From assembly GCA_035711385.1 (NCBI GenBank), contig DASTCG010000084.1:1-41225 (forward strand): a stretch of DNA of 41,225 bases, read 5' to 3'. Both the position numbers and the translations under genes were made by a program. The notes under the pieces are model-generated. The model was given only the letters and a program-made list of their open reading frames with translations, did not search any database and was not told the origin of the DNA. Source of the DNA: JACDAN01 sp035711385 (GTDB lineage: Bacteria > Actinomycetota > Thermoleophilia > Gaiellales > Gaiellaceae). Positions 15,428-23,637 of the stretch are shown one piece after another (position 1 is the stretch's first letter; every line of letters begins with the position of its first letter).

Positions 15428-16549
15428 TCACACCCTCTCAGGTTTCCGGACGGTTGCGGTGCTTCGTTCGCGTTGCTCCAGCCGGTCGATCTCTCCTGCG
15501 ATGAACTCGGCGTCGTCCCCGACCCAGCCGATCAGCGCCGAACCTCGCGTGTGCTGCCAGGTCAGGCCGAGGAAGTAGAGCCCGGGCGCGTCGGTCGTCC
15601 CTCGGCGGTGGCGGAGGCGGCCGTGCTCGTCGAAGACCGGGAGGTGGATCCACGAGTAGTCGGGGCGGTACCCGGTCGCCCAGAGGACCGCGTCGACCTC
15701 GAGCTCGCTCCCGTCCTCGAAGCGAACCGTGCGCTCGCTCGCCTCCACGGCTCGAGGTCTCATCTCGACGCCGTAGTGCCGCGTGAGCTCGCGCGGGCTC
15801 GACCCGATCAGCGTCTCGCGCGTGCTCAGCCGCCGCCCGAGCCGCGAGTCCACCGTCGTCGAGAGGAGACGGGTGGTAGTCAGCCACCAGAAGAGATCGC
15901 GGCCGAGGAACCGCTGAGGCAGCGGTGTCTGGCGGGAGCCGACCGCGAGCACGACCCTCTGCGTCGCGGCGAGCTCCTTGGCGATCTGGAAGCCCGTGTT
16001 GCCGCCGCCCACGACCAGCACCGTTCCCTCCGGGACGTCTGCGGGCTTGCGGTAGCCGGTGCTGTGGGTCTGGAAGACGTCCGGGCCGAGGCGGCTCGCG
16101 AGGTCGGGGACGTACGGGGTCTGGAACGGGCCGGTCGCGACGACGACCTGGCCGGCCTTGATCGTCCTGCCCTCGGCGTCGACGCCGTACTCGCCGTCGT
16201 CCTTCCTGACGCTCACGACCCGGGTGTTGAGCTGAAGGGGCAGCTCGAACCGCACGGCGTACTCCTCGAGGTACGCGATCACCTCGTCGCGCGTCGGGTA
16301 GCCGTCGGGATCGCCGGGGAACGGGAGGCCGGGAAGGCCGCTGTAACGTCGGGGCGTGAACAGCGTCAGGGAGTCCCAACGCTCTCGCCAGGCGGAGCCG
16401 ATTTCGCCGGCGTCCACGATCAGGAAGCGCCGTCCCTGGCGCTTGAAAAAGGACCCCAGCGCGAGACCGGCCTGGCCGGCCCCGACGACGACGACGTCGT
16501 ACGAGGGCTCCTGCCCGTCGGATCGTGTCGGCTTCGAGACTGTCACCAT
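15428..16549 (-). CDS. FAD/NADPH-dependent monooxygenase-like flavoprotein (CzcO/FMO family)
   Basis: A 373-residue two-dinucleotide-domain flavoenzyme. The FAD-binding GAGQAG lies at 23-28, the NADPH-binding GGGNTG at 181-186 and a late WATGYRPDYSW motif near the C-terminus. Between the nucleotide domains is VFQTHSTGYR (159-168), related to the FxGxxxH motif of Baeyer-Villiger and N-hydroxylating monooxygenases. Relatives are annotated CzcO or putative flavoprotein monooxygenase; true substrates are mostly unknown. Start ATG 16549 has GGGAAGG 5 nt upstream. It directly precedes the metal-binding multicopper oxidase (3-nt gap) and lies 55 bp downstream of tkt. The pairing suggests a metal-linked or xenobiotic oxidation role, which is inference. 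Confidence 0.85.
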   Translation of the reverse strand: MVTVSKPTRSDGQEPSYDVVVVGAGQAGLALGSFFKRQGRRFLIVDAGEIGSAWRERWDSLTLFTPRRYSGLPGLPFPGDPDGYPTRDEVIAYLEEYAVRFELPLQLNTRVVSVRKDDGEYGVDAEGRTIKAGQVVVATGPFQTPYVPDLASRLGPDVFQTHSTGYRKPADVPEGTVLVVGGGNTGFQIAKELAATQRVVLAVGSRQTPLPQRFLGRDLFWWLTTTRLLSTTVDSRLGRRLSTRETLIGSSPRELTRHYGVEMRPRAVEASERTVRFEDGSELEVDAVLWATGYRPDYSWIHLPVFDEHGRLRHRRGTTDAPGLYFLGLTWQHTRGSALIGWVGDDAEFIAGEIDRLEQRERSTATVRKPERV

Positions 16550-16562
16550 GGTCGCCTTCCCG

Positions 16563-16586
16563 CCCCGCGCGAGCTGAAACGCGGGG
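16563..16586 (-). terminator. Hairpin between tkt and the monooxygenase gene
   Basis: CCCCGCG (16563-16569) pairs with CGCGGGG (16580-16586) around a 10-nt loop, just downstream of the tkt stop. There is no T-tract. It could terminate tkt transcripts or be an mRNA-stability or attenuation hairpin just before the monooxygenase ribosome-binding site. Confidence 0.45.
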
Positions 16587-16604
16587 ACTCGAGGCTGCCC
16601 GGGA

Positions 16605-18434
16605 TCAGACGGACACTCGCGCGCTGACGAGCGCGCGGGCCGCCTCGGCGATCGCTTCGGCGTCGATCCCGGCGGCCGCGAGCAGCTCCGCCGGCTTGCC
16701 CGAGTGCGGCAGCTCCCTGACGGCGAGAAGCTGCACCGGCGGCCGCTCGTCCACTCCGGCGAGCGCCGCGAGGACCGCCTCTCCCAGGCCGCCCTGGGCC
16801 CAGTGGTCCTCGACGGTGACGATCGGCGTCCGGATCGAGCGGATCGTGGCCTCGTCGATCGGCTTGACCGAGTAGAGGTCGATCACCCGTGCCGCGATGT
16901 CCTCGTCGGCAAGCCGGTCGGCCGCGGCCAGCGCCTCGTGGAGCGTGATGCCGGCCGCGACGATCGTGACGTCGTCGTCGTCCGTCGAGCGCACGGTCTT
17001 CGAACCGCCGACCGGGAACTCCTCGTCGGCGCCGTAGATCACCGGGGTGTCGCCGCGTGTCGTCCGCAGGTACGAGATTCCGTCGAGCCCCGCCATCTCC
17101 CGCACGAGTTGCGCGGTCTGGTTGCCGTCGCAGGGGTAGAGCACGGTCGACCCGTTGACCGCGCGGAACGCCGAGAGATCCTCGAGCCCCATCTGCGAGG
17201 GGCCGTCCTCACCGATCGAGACGCCGGCGTGCGAGCCGCAGAGCTTGATCGTCGCCCGACTGATCGCCGCCATGCGGACGAAGTCGTACGCGCGGGTCCA
17301 GAACGCCGCGAACGTCGACGCGAACGGCTTCCAGCCGAGCACCTGGATTCCGACCGCCGCCGCCGCCATCTGCTGCTCGGCGATGTACATCTCGATGAAC
17401 CGCTCGCGATGGGCCTCGGCGAAGATCTCCGCGTAGGTCGAGTTCGAGACCTCGCCGTCGAGCGCGACGACCTCGGGGTCCTCCCCACCGAGGGCCGCGA
17501 GCGCCTCGCCGTAGGCCTTGCGGGTCGCGACCTTGGATCCGACCTCGTAGGCAGGCCACCCCGGCGTGCCCGTCGCCTCGAAGCGGTGGCGCTCCGCCGG
17601 CGGGGGCTTCGGCACGTCGACGGTGATGCTGCGGATCCCGCCGAGCTCCTGGATCGCCTCCTCCGCGATCGCCTTGCCGTGCCAGCCGTTCTGGTTCTCG
17701 ACCTTGGAGTACCCCTTGCCCTTGATCGTCTGCGCGACGACTGCGGTCGGTTTTCCGGTGGTGGACTCGGCCTCGCGGTAGGCGGCGCCGATCTGCTCGA
17801 CGTCGTGGCCGTCGATCTCGATCGCGTGCCACCCGAAGGCGCGCAGGCGCTCGGAATAGGAGGAGAGGTCCCAGCCGTGCATCGTCTCGCCGCGCTGGCC
17901 GAGCCGGTTCACGTCGACAATTGCGGTCAAGTTGTCGAGCTCGTAGAACGCGGCGTGCTCGGCTGCCTCCCACATCGAGCCCTCGGCCATCTCGCTGTCG
18001 CCGCAGATGACCCAGACGCGGAGGGGAAGCCGGTCGAGGCGCTTGCCGGCGAGCGCCATGCCGACGCCGATCGGGAGCCCCTGGCCGAGCGAGCCGGTTG
18101 CGACGTCGACCCACGGGAGGGACGGCGTCGGATGTCCTTCGAGCCGGCTGCCGAGCTGGCGGTACGTGCCGAATTCCTCCTCGGAGAGGACGCCGGCGGC
18201 ACGGAACAGCCCGTAGACGAGAGGCGAGGCGTGCCCCTTGGAGAACACGATCCGGTCGTTGGCCGGATCCTTCGGCCGCTCGTAGTCGTAGCGGAAGTGG
18301 TTCGCGAGCAGGACGGCGGCCAGGTCCGCGGCCGACATGGACGACGTCGGATGGCCTGAGCCCGCCTTCGCGCTCGCACGAACGGCGTCGACGCGCAGCT
18401 GCTGTCCCAGTTCGCGCAGTTCTGCGGCATCCAT
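16605..18434 (-). CDS. tkt: Transketolase (short, single-chain type)
   Basis: A 609-residue ThDP enzyme that moves two-carbon ketol units in the non-oxidative pentose phosphate pathway. N-terminal ThDP domain: SGHPTSSMSAADL, FSKGHASP, GSLGQGL and the metal/ThDP motif starting GDSEMAEGSMWEA and ending near NRLGQ (GDS instead of GDG). Middle domain: MYIAEQQM with the catalytic Glu and SHAGVSIGEDGPSQMGLEDL. A C-terminal domain follows. The length of ~610 is that of the mammalian-like and archaeal-like short group rather than the ~665-residue E. coli type. The ATG at 18434 lies 8 nt after a TACGTT hexamer with no Shine-Dalgarno. Only 22 bp separate it from the divergent rpiB start. Confidence 0.95.
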   Translation of the reverse strand: MDAAELRELGQQLRVDAVRASAKAGSGHPTSSMSAADLAAVLLANHFRYDYERPKDPANDRIVFSKGHASPLVYGLFRAAGVLSEEEFGTYRQLGSRLEGHPTPSLPWVDVATGSLGQGLPIGVGMALAGKRLDRLPLRVWVICGDSEMAEGSMWEAAEHAAFYELDNLTAIVDVNRLGQRGETMHGWDLSSYSERLRAFGWHAIEIDGHDVEQIGAAYREAESTTGKPTAVVAQTIKGKGYSKVENQNGWHGKAIAEEAIQELGGIRSITVDVPKPPPAERHRFEATGTPGWPAYEVGSKVATRKAYGEALAALGGEDPEVVALDGEVSNSTYAEIFAEAHRERFIEMYIAEQQMAAAAVGIQVLGWKPFASTFAAFWTRAYDFVRMAAISRATIKLCGSHAGVSIGEDGPSQMGLEDLSAFRAVNGSTVLYPCDGNQTAQLVREMAGLDGISYLRTTRGDTPVIYGADEEFPVGGSKTVRSTDDDDVTIVAAGITLHEALAAADRLADEDIAARVIDLYSVKPIDEATIRSIRTPIVTVEDHWAQGGLGEAVLAALAGVDERPPVQLLAVRELPHSGKPAELLAAAGIDAEAIAEAARALVSARVSV

Positions 18435-18441
18435 GTAGGGG

Positions 18442-18448
18442 TAACGTA
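18442..18448. promoter_or_regulatory. Shared symmetric -10 element for divergent tkt and rpiB
   Basis: TAACGTA reads TAACGT on the plus strand (18442-18447, 9 nt before the rpiB ATG) and TACGTT on the minus strand (18448-18443, 8 nt before the tkt ATG). With only 22 bp between the two start codons, this is the sole candidate -10 in either direction. Confidence 0.55.
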
Positions 18449-18456
18449 GTCGAGCG

Positions 18457-18915
18457 ATGCGAGTTGCGGTGGCATTCGACCATCGGGGCGTGAAGCTGCG
18501 CCAGCGCGTCCTCGACGAGCTGACGGCGCTCGGACACGAGGCGCTCGATCTAGGCGCCGATGCGCCAGAGCCGCCTGTGGACTACCCGGACAAAGCCCGC
18601 GAGGTCGGAGGCGCCATCCGCTCCGGCGACGCCGAGCGCGGGGTCTTCGTCTGCGGCTCGGGCGTCGGCGCGGCGATCGCCGCGTGCAAGATCGCGGGGG
18701 TAAGAGCCGCGATCTGCCACGACACGTACTCGGCACATCAGGGTGTCGAGCACGACGACATGAACGTGCTCTGCATCGGCTCCGGCGTCGTCGGCGCCGA
18801 CCTGGCCGGCGAGCTGGTCCGCGCCTTCCTGGCGGCGGAGTTCGACGGCGGCGAGCGCTACCGGCGGAGGCTTGAGAAGATCGAAGCGATGGAAAGAGAG
18901 GCAACGGGTGTCTAA
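18457..18915 (+). CDS. rpiB: Ribose-5-phosphate isomerase B
   Basis: A 152-residue RpiB/LacAB-family sugar-phosphate isomerase (ribulose-5-P to ribose-5-P). The N-terminal FDHRG block has Asp8 and His9. The catalytic Cys66 is in CGSGVG, the anion-hole motif, and HDTYSAHQGVEHDDMNVL holds the phosphate-binding and proton-relay residues. The normal length is ~150. The basic C-terminal helix ends in an SD-bearing region for tal. It is the first gene of the six-gene pentose-phosphate operon and is transcribed away from tkt. Its stop lies 8 bp inside the tal reading frame. Confidence 0.95.
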   Translation: MRVAVAFDHRGVKLRQRVLDELTALGHEALDLGADAPEPPVDYPDKAREVGGAIRSGDAERGVFVCGSGVGAAIAACKIAGVRAAICHDTYSAHQGVEHDDMNVLCIGSGVVGADLAGELVRAFLAAEFDGGERYRRRLEKIEAMEREATGV

Positions 18916-20017
18916 GTCACGTCTGCACAAGCTCAGCGAGCTCGGCCAGAGCGTCTGGATCGACTCTCTCTCGCGCGAGTGGCTCCGGACGGGCGAGCTC
19001 CAGCGGTTGATGGACGAGGACGCCGTGGTGGGCGTCACGTCCAATCCGACCATCTTCCAGAAGGCGATGTCAGAGGGCGGGTGGTACGACGACCAGCTCC
19101 GCGACCTCCTCGCCGAGGAGAGCGACCTGAAGGAGATCTTCTTCCGCCTCGCGTTCGAGGACATCCGCGAGGCGTGCGACCTGATGCGGAAGGTCTGGGA
19201 CGCAGCCGAGGGCCAGGACGGCTACGTCTCGCTCGAGGTCGACCCGAGCCTTGCCTACGAGACCGAGGCGACGATCGAGCAGGCACAGCGCTTCCATGAC
19301 GAGATCGACCGTCCGAACCTCTACGTCAAGATCCCGGCCACCGAGCCCGGGCTGCCGGCGATCGAGGAGATGATCGCCAGGGGCAAGAACATCAACGTCA
19401 CACTGATCTTCGGGCTCGACCGCTACGCGGCGGTCGCCGAGGCCTACATCCGCGGGCTCGAGCGGCTGGTCGAGGGGGGCGGCGACCCCAAGACGGTCAC
19501 CTCGGTGGCGAGCTTCTTCGTCTCCCGCGTCGACACGGAGACGGACCGGCGGCTGGAGGAGCTCGACGCCCCCGACGAGCTGAAGGGCCGGCTCGGCATC
19601 GCGAACGCGAAGCTCGCCTACCGGCGCTTCCAGGAGATCTTCGCGGGCGGACGCTGGGACGCGCTGGCCGCGGCGGGCGCGTCGTCGCAGCGGCCCCTGT
19701 GGGCCTCGACCTCCACCAAGAACCCGGCGTACCGCGACGTGATGTACGTCGAGGAGCTGATCGGGCCGAAGACGGTGAACACGATGCCGAGAGAGACGAT
19801 CGAGGCGTTCCAGGATCACGGTGAGATCCGGAGCGTGACGCTGACGGAAGGCGTGGAGGAGGCCGAGCGACTGCTCGTCGAGCTGGCGGAGGTCGGCATC
19901 GACTACGACGACGTCATCCGGGTCCTGGAGGAGGAGGGCGTGCAGAAGTTCAGCGACTCGTTCGACGAGCTCCTCGAGGGCATCGCCGCCAAGAAGGGCG
20001 AACTGGTCTCGGCTTGA
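18908..20017 (+). CDS. tal: Transaldolase
   Basis: A 369-residue class I aldolase that transfers dihydroxyacetone units between sugar phosphates. The LGQSVWIDSLSR N-terminus, VTSNPTIFQKAM, the Schiff-base Lys141 in NLYVKIPAT, NVTLIFGLDRY and ASTSTKNPAYRD are all in place, typical of the long actinobacterial and cyanobacterial transaldolases. The GTG at 18908 is preceded by a GAGAGG ribosome-binding site 6 nt away and overlaps rpiB by 8 bp. Upstream in-frame codons belong to rpiB sequence and are not used. The stop overlaps the pgi TTG start by 4 bp. In several bacteria tal and pgi are fused into one polypeptide; here they are separate but translationally coupled. Confidence 0.95.
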   Translation: MSKSRLHKLSELGQSVWIDSLSREWLRTGELQRLMDEDAVVGVTSNPTIFQKAMSEGGWYDDQLRDLLAEESDLKEIFFRLAFEDIREACDLMRKVWDAAEGQDGYVSLEVDPSLAYETEATIEQAQRFHDEIDRPNLYVKIPATEPGLPAIEEMIARGKNINVTLIFGLDRYAAVAEAYIRGLERLVEGGGDPKTVTSVASFFVSRVDTETDRRLEELDAPDELKGRLGIANAKLAYRRFQEIFAGGRWDALAAAGASSQRPLWASTSTKNPAYRDVMYVEELIGPKTVNTMPRETIEAFQDHGEIRSVTLTEGVEEAERLLVELAEVGIDYDDVIRVLEEEGVQKFSDSFDELLEGIAAKKGELVSA

Positions 20018-21306
20018 GCACCCTCGCTTCCGCCGAGCTCGTCGAGCGGATCTGGGAGCGGGATCCGTCGGTCTGGACCGGCTCCGACGAGGCGCAGTGG
20101 CTCGGCTGGCTGGACGAGCCGGCGCGCATGCGCGAGCGGATCCACGAGCTGCTCGAGTTCGCCGCCCGGGTCGAGCCCGACGTGGACGACGTCGTGCTGC
20201 TCGGGATGGGAGGGTCGAGCCTCGCGCCGGAGGTCCTCCGCCGCGCTCTCGGCGTCGAGCGCTTCCACGTGCTCGACACGACGCATCCCACGGCGATCCG
20301 GCGGCTCGAGGAGTCGCTCGACCTCGGTCGGACGCTCGTCGTCGCCGCGTCGAAGTCCGGCACCACGCTCGAGACGCGGTCGCACGCCGACTACTTCCGG
20401 CCCAAGGCCGGACGGTTCGCCGTCATCACGGATCCAGGCTCGCAGCTCGCGGGGCTCGCGGAGGACGTCTTCTACGGCGAGCCGACGATCGGCGGCCGCT
20501 ACTCCGCGCTCTCGGTCTTCGGCCTCCTGCCGGCGGCGCTCATGGGAATCGACCTCGAGCAGCTGCTCCTGCGCGCGGAGGAGATGCGGGAGGCGTGTCG
20601 GCTCGAGGAGGGGAACCCCGCGCTCGAGCTCGGGATGCGACTCGCGGAGACGCAGTTTTTGCGCGTCGAGGGCGACTTCGGGCTCTGGGTGGAGCAGCTC
20701 GTCGCAGAGTCGACCGGGAAACACGGCAAGGGGATCGTTCCGGTGCGGGAAGGCGGCGAGGCCGTCGGCATGACGCCCGCCGGCCCGTACGAGCTGGGCC
20801 AGGAGTTCTTCCGCTGGGAGTTCGCGACGGCGGTCGCCGGCTCGCTCCTCGGCATCAACCCGTTCGACCAGCCGAACGTGCAGGCGGCGAAGGACAAGAC
20901 CCAGGCTGTCCTCTCGGGCCGGGTCCAGGTGCCAGGCACCGGGACTGGTTCAGAGCGGACGGTGGAGGAGCTGCTGGCCGACGCGGGGCCCGGCTGCTAC
21001 GTCGCGATCCAGGCGTTCATCGACCCCGCCCGTGAGGCGGAGCTCGAGCCGCTCGTCAGCCGGGCACGCGAGACGGGTGCGGCCGTCGCCGTCGGGCTCG
21101 GCCCGCGCTACCTCCACTCGACGGGGCAGCTGCACAAGGGCGGCCCGGACACCGGGCTCTTCCTCCAGGTCCTGGATGACCTCGGCCAGGAGCTGCCGAT
21201 CCCGGGCCGGGATTTCGGGTTCCGCACGCTGATCAGGGCGCAGGCCGACGGCGACATGCAGGCGCTCGAGGAGCGAGGCCGGCCGGTGGCCAGGACGCAG
21301 CTGTGA
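20014..21306 (+). CDS. pgi: Glucose-6-phosphate isomerase (short TalPgi-type)
   Basis: A 430-residue SIS-fold isomerase linking glycolysis and the pentose phosphate pathway. The first SIS domain has GMGGSSLAPEVL, TTHP and the SKSGTTLET phosphate-binding loop. The second has FFRWEFATAVAGSLLGINPFDQPNVQAAK with active-site residues, and GPRYLHSTGQLHKGGP holds the catalytic His and Lys segment. This is the short form found as the C-terminal half of TalPgi fusions. The TTG start (20014) overlaps the tal stop (TTGA). Near residues 304-312 the GTGCC palindrome is translated in frame as QVPGTGTG, an insertion-like stretch in a surface-variable position. The gene appears intact. Confidence 0.93.
   Translation: MSTLASAELVERIWERDPSVWTGSDEAQWLGWLDEPARMRERIHELLEFAARVEPDVDDVVLLGMGGSSLAPEVLRRALGVERFHVLDTTHPTAIRRLEESLDLGRTLVVAASKSGTTLETRSHADYFRPKAGRFAVITDPGSQLAGLAEDVFYGEPTIGGRYSALSVFGLLPAALMGIDLEQLLLRAEEMREACRLEEGNPALELGMRLAETQFLRVEGDFGLWVEQLVAESTGKHGKGIVPVREGGEAVGMTPAGPYELGQEFFRWEFATAVAGSLLGINPFDQPNVQAAKDKTQAVLSGRVQVPGTGTGSERTVEELLADAGPGCYVAIQAFIDPAREAELEPLVSRARETGAAVAVGLGPRYLHSTGQLHKGGPDTGLFLQVLDDLGQELPIPGRDFGFRTLIRAQADGDMQALEERGRPVARTQL
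20924..20944. repeat. Palindromic repeat, copy 3, inside pgi
   Basis: The core GGTGCCAGGCACC (20928-20940) is identical to copy 1, followed by GGGAC as in copy 2. The outer bases TCC/GGA also pair. It is translated in frame within pgi, so it was either inserted without breaking the frame or arose in a tolerant loop. Confidence 0.7.
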
Positions 21307-22172
21307 AACTGGGGATGGTCGGTCTGGGCCGCATGGGCTCCGGGATGACCGAGCGGCTGCGGCAGGCGCGCCACGAGGTGCAGACCTATGACCCGAACGT
21401 CGAGTCGACCGCCGGGTCGCTGGCCGAGCTCGCCGAGCAGCTCGAGCCGCCGCGCCACGTCTGGATGATGGTTCCGGCGGGCGAGATCACCGAGAGCACG
21501 TTCCGCGAGCTCCTGGACACCCTCGACGACGGCGACACGATCGTCGACGGCGGGAACTCCAACTTCCGGGACTCGCAGCGCCGCGCGCGCGAGGCGGCCG
21601 AGCGCGGACGTCACTTCCTGGACGTCGGCGTCTCCGGCGGGATCTGGGGGCTGCGCGAGGGCTTCGCGCTGATGGTCGGCGGCGACGCCGAGCCCGTCGG
21701 ACGCCTCGAGCCCGTCTTCGAAGCGCTGGCTCCGGAGGGCGGGTACGGCCACATGGGCCCGTCCGGCGCCGGCCACTTCGTGAAGATGGTCCACAACGGC
21801 GTCGAGTACGGGCTCATGCAGGCCTACGCCGAGGGCTTCGAGCTGATGCAGGCATCGGAGTTCGACCTCGACCTCGCCGGGATCGGCGAGCTCTGGCGCC
21901 ACGGCTCCGTCGTCCGCAGCTGGCTCCTCGACCTGCTGGCGCGGGCGCTCGCGGACGATCCGGGGCTCGAGCGCATCCGCGGCTACGTCGAGGACTCGGG
22001 TGAGGGACGCTGGACCGTCGAGGAGGCGATCGCGACCGCGGTGCCGCTGCACGTGATCACGGCCGCGCTCTACGCGCGCTTCGCGTCCCGCCAGGACGAG
22101 TCGTTCGCCGCGAAGGTGAACGCCGCGCTCAGGAACCAGTTCGGTGGCCACGCAGTCCGTTCCGCAGACTGA
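21303..22172 (+). CDS. gnd: 6-phosphogluconate dehydrogenase, decarboxylating (short GntZ/YqeC type)
   Basis: A 289-residue enzyme that oxidises 6-phosphogluconate to ribulose-5-P with release of CO2. The N-terminal GLGRMG dinucleotide-binding motif, DGGNSNF, the DVGVSGGIWGLREGF substrate loop and GAGHFVKMVHNGVEYGLMQ, with the catalytic Lys and Asn, are all clear. It ends with the conserved RNQFGGHAV. It lacks the ~170 C-terminal residues of the E. coli-type homodimer and is the ~300-residue group, which is often NAD-preferring. The GTG start overlaps pgi by 4 bp (GTGA); the 3' end overlaps zwf by 29 bp. Confidence 0.94.
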   Translation: MKLGMVGLGRMGSGMTERLRQARHEVQTYDPNVESTAGSLAELAEQLEPPRHVWMMVPAGEITESTFRELLDTLDDGDTIVDGGNSNFRDSQRRAREAAERGRHFLDVGVSGGIWGLREGFALMVGGDAEPVGRLEPVFEALAPEGGYGHMGPSGAGHFVKMVHNGVEYGLMQAYAEGFELMQASEFDLDLAGIGELWRHGSVVRSWLLDLLARALADDPGLERIRGYVEDSGEGRWTVEEAIATAVPLHVITAALYARFASRQDESFAAKVNAALRNQFGGHAVRSAD

Positions 22173-23637
22173 GAATCCCCTCCTCGAGGGGCTCGAGCTC
22201 CGGCGGCGACCGGAGCCGTGCGTCCTGACGATCTTCGGAGCCTCCGGCGACCTCACGAAGCGCAAGCTCTTCCCTGCGCTCTACACACTCGCGTTCCGCG
22301 AGCTTCTGCCCGACCGGTTCGCCGTCCTGGGCGTTGCCCGGAGAGCGATGTCCAGCGAGGACTTCGTCGCAGCCATGGAGGCGGCCGTGCGCGAGTTCTC
22401 CCGGGACGAGTTCCGCGAGGAGGTCTGGCGCTGGCTCGCCGACCGCACCAGGTACCTCGCGACCGAGCTCACCGACGAGAAGGATCAGGACGAGCTCGCC
22501 GACTGCCTGACGCGGCTGGACGACGACTTCGGCACGAGCGGTAACCGGGCGTACTACCTCGCGGTTCCCCCGGAGGCGATGTCGAAGCTCGTCGAGGTGC
22601 TCGGCGAGCGGCGGTCGACTTCCGGCTGGACGCGCCTCATCGTCGAGAAGCCGTTCGGCCACGACCTCCAATCCGCGAGGGAGCTCAACGAGCTGCTCGC
22701 CCACCGCTTCAGCGAGGCCGAGGTCTTCCGCATCGATCACTACCTCGGGAAGGACACCGTGCAGAACCTGCTCGCGCTGCGCTTCGCGAACGGGGTCTTC
22801 GAGCCGGTCTGGAACCGCCGCTACGTCGACCACGTCCAGATCACCGTCGCCGAGTCGATCGGGATCGGGAGCCGGGCCGCGTTCTACGAGCGGGCGGGGG
22901 CGATCCGCGACGTCTTCCAGAACCACCTCCTCCAGCTCGTCGCGCTGACGGCGATGGAGCCACCGATCGACTTCACCGCGGACTCGGTGCGCAACGAGAA
23001 GCTGAAGGTGCTGAAGGCGCTCGCGACGCCGGCGCCCGAGGACGTCGTCCGCGGCCAGTACGGGCGCGGGTTCGTGGAGGGGGAGGAGGTGCCGGGCTAC
23101 CGCGAGGAGGAGGGTGTCGCGCCGGACTCCGTGACCGAGACCTTCGTCGCCGCGAGGCTGAGGGTGGACAACTGGCGCTGGGCCGGCACGCCCTTCTACG
23201 TCAGGACCGGAAAGCGCCTTCCCCGTCGCGAGACGACGATCGCGATCCAGTTCCGGGAGGTCCCGCACAGGCTCTTCGAGGACGCGTCGGAGCTTCGGCC
23301 GAACCTCCTCATGGTTCACGTCCAGCCGAACGAGGGCGTCTCGTTCGCGATCGGCGCGAAGGTCCCCGGGGAGGGGATGAAGGTGCGGACCGTCCACATG
23401 GACTTCCTCTACGGCGGCGCCTTTCGCACCGGGCTTCCAGAGGCGTACGAGCGGCTGATCCTCGACGCCCTGCTCGGCGACACGACGCTCTTCACCCGGG
23501 CGGACGAGATCGAGGAGCAATGGGCGCTCGTGGACGCGATCGTCGCCAGGTGGCCACCCGGGGAGGCCCCCCCGATCTACTCCGCCGGCACCTGGGGGCT
23601 CGAGGAGGCGCAGCGGCTGGTGGCATGGCACCGATAG
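22144..23637 (+). CDS. zwf: Glucose-6-phosphate 1-dehydrogenase
   Basis: A 497-residue enzyme that catalyses the first step of the oxidative pentose phosphate pathway. The Rossmann motif is IFGASGDLTKRKL, followed by EKPFGHDL and the active-site signature RIDHYLGKDTVQN with catalytic His199. C-terminal beta+alpha-domain blocks RTGKRLPRRETTI and VQPNEGVSF are also present. Length and motifs are normal. The GTG at 22144 sits within the 3' end of gnd (29-bp overlap) and gives the normal N-terminus; there is no later convincing start before the Rossmann motif. The stop lies 13 bp inside opcA. In actinobacteria OpcA is an allosteric partner of this enzyme, matching the gene order. Confidence 0.96.
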   Translation: MATQSVPQTENPLLEGLELRRRPEPCVLTIFGASGDLTKRKLFPALYTLAFRELLPDRFAVLGVARRAMSSEDFVAAMEAAVREFSRDEFREEVWRWLADRTRYLATELTDEKDQDELADCLTRLDDDFGTSGNRAYYLAVPPEAMSKLVEVLGERRSTSGWTRLIVEKPFGHDLQSARELNELLAHRFSEAEVFRIDHYLGKDTVQNLLALRFANGVFEPVWNRRYVDHVQITVAESIGIGSRAAFYERAGAIRDVFQNHLLQLVALTAMEPPIDFTADSVRNEKLKVLKALATPAPEDVVRGQYGRGFVEGEEVPGYREEEGVAPDSVTETFVAARLRVDNWRWAGTPFYVRTGKRLPRRETTIAIQFREVPHRLFEDASELRPNLLMVHVQPNEGVSFAIGAKVPGEGMKVRTVHMDFLYGGAFRTGLPEAYERLILDALLGDTTLFTRADEIEEQWALVDAIVARWPPGEAPPIYSAGTWGLEEAQRLVAWHR

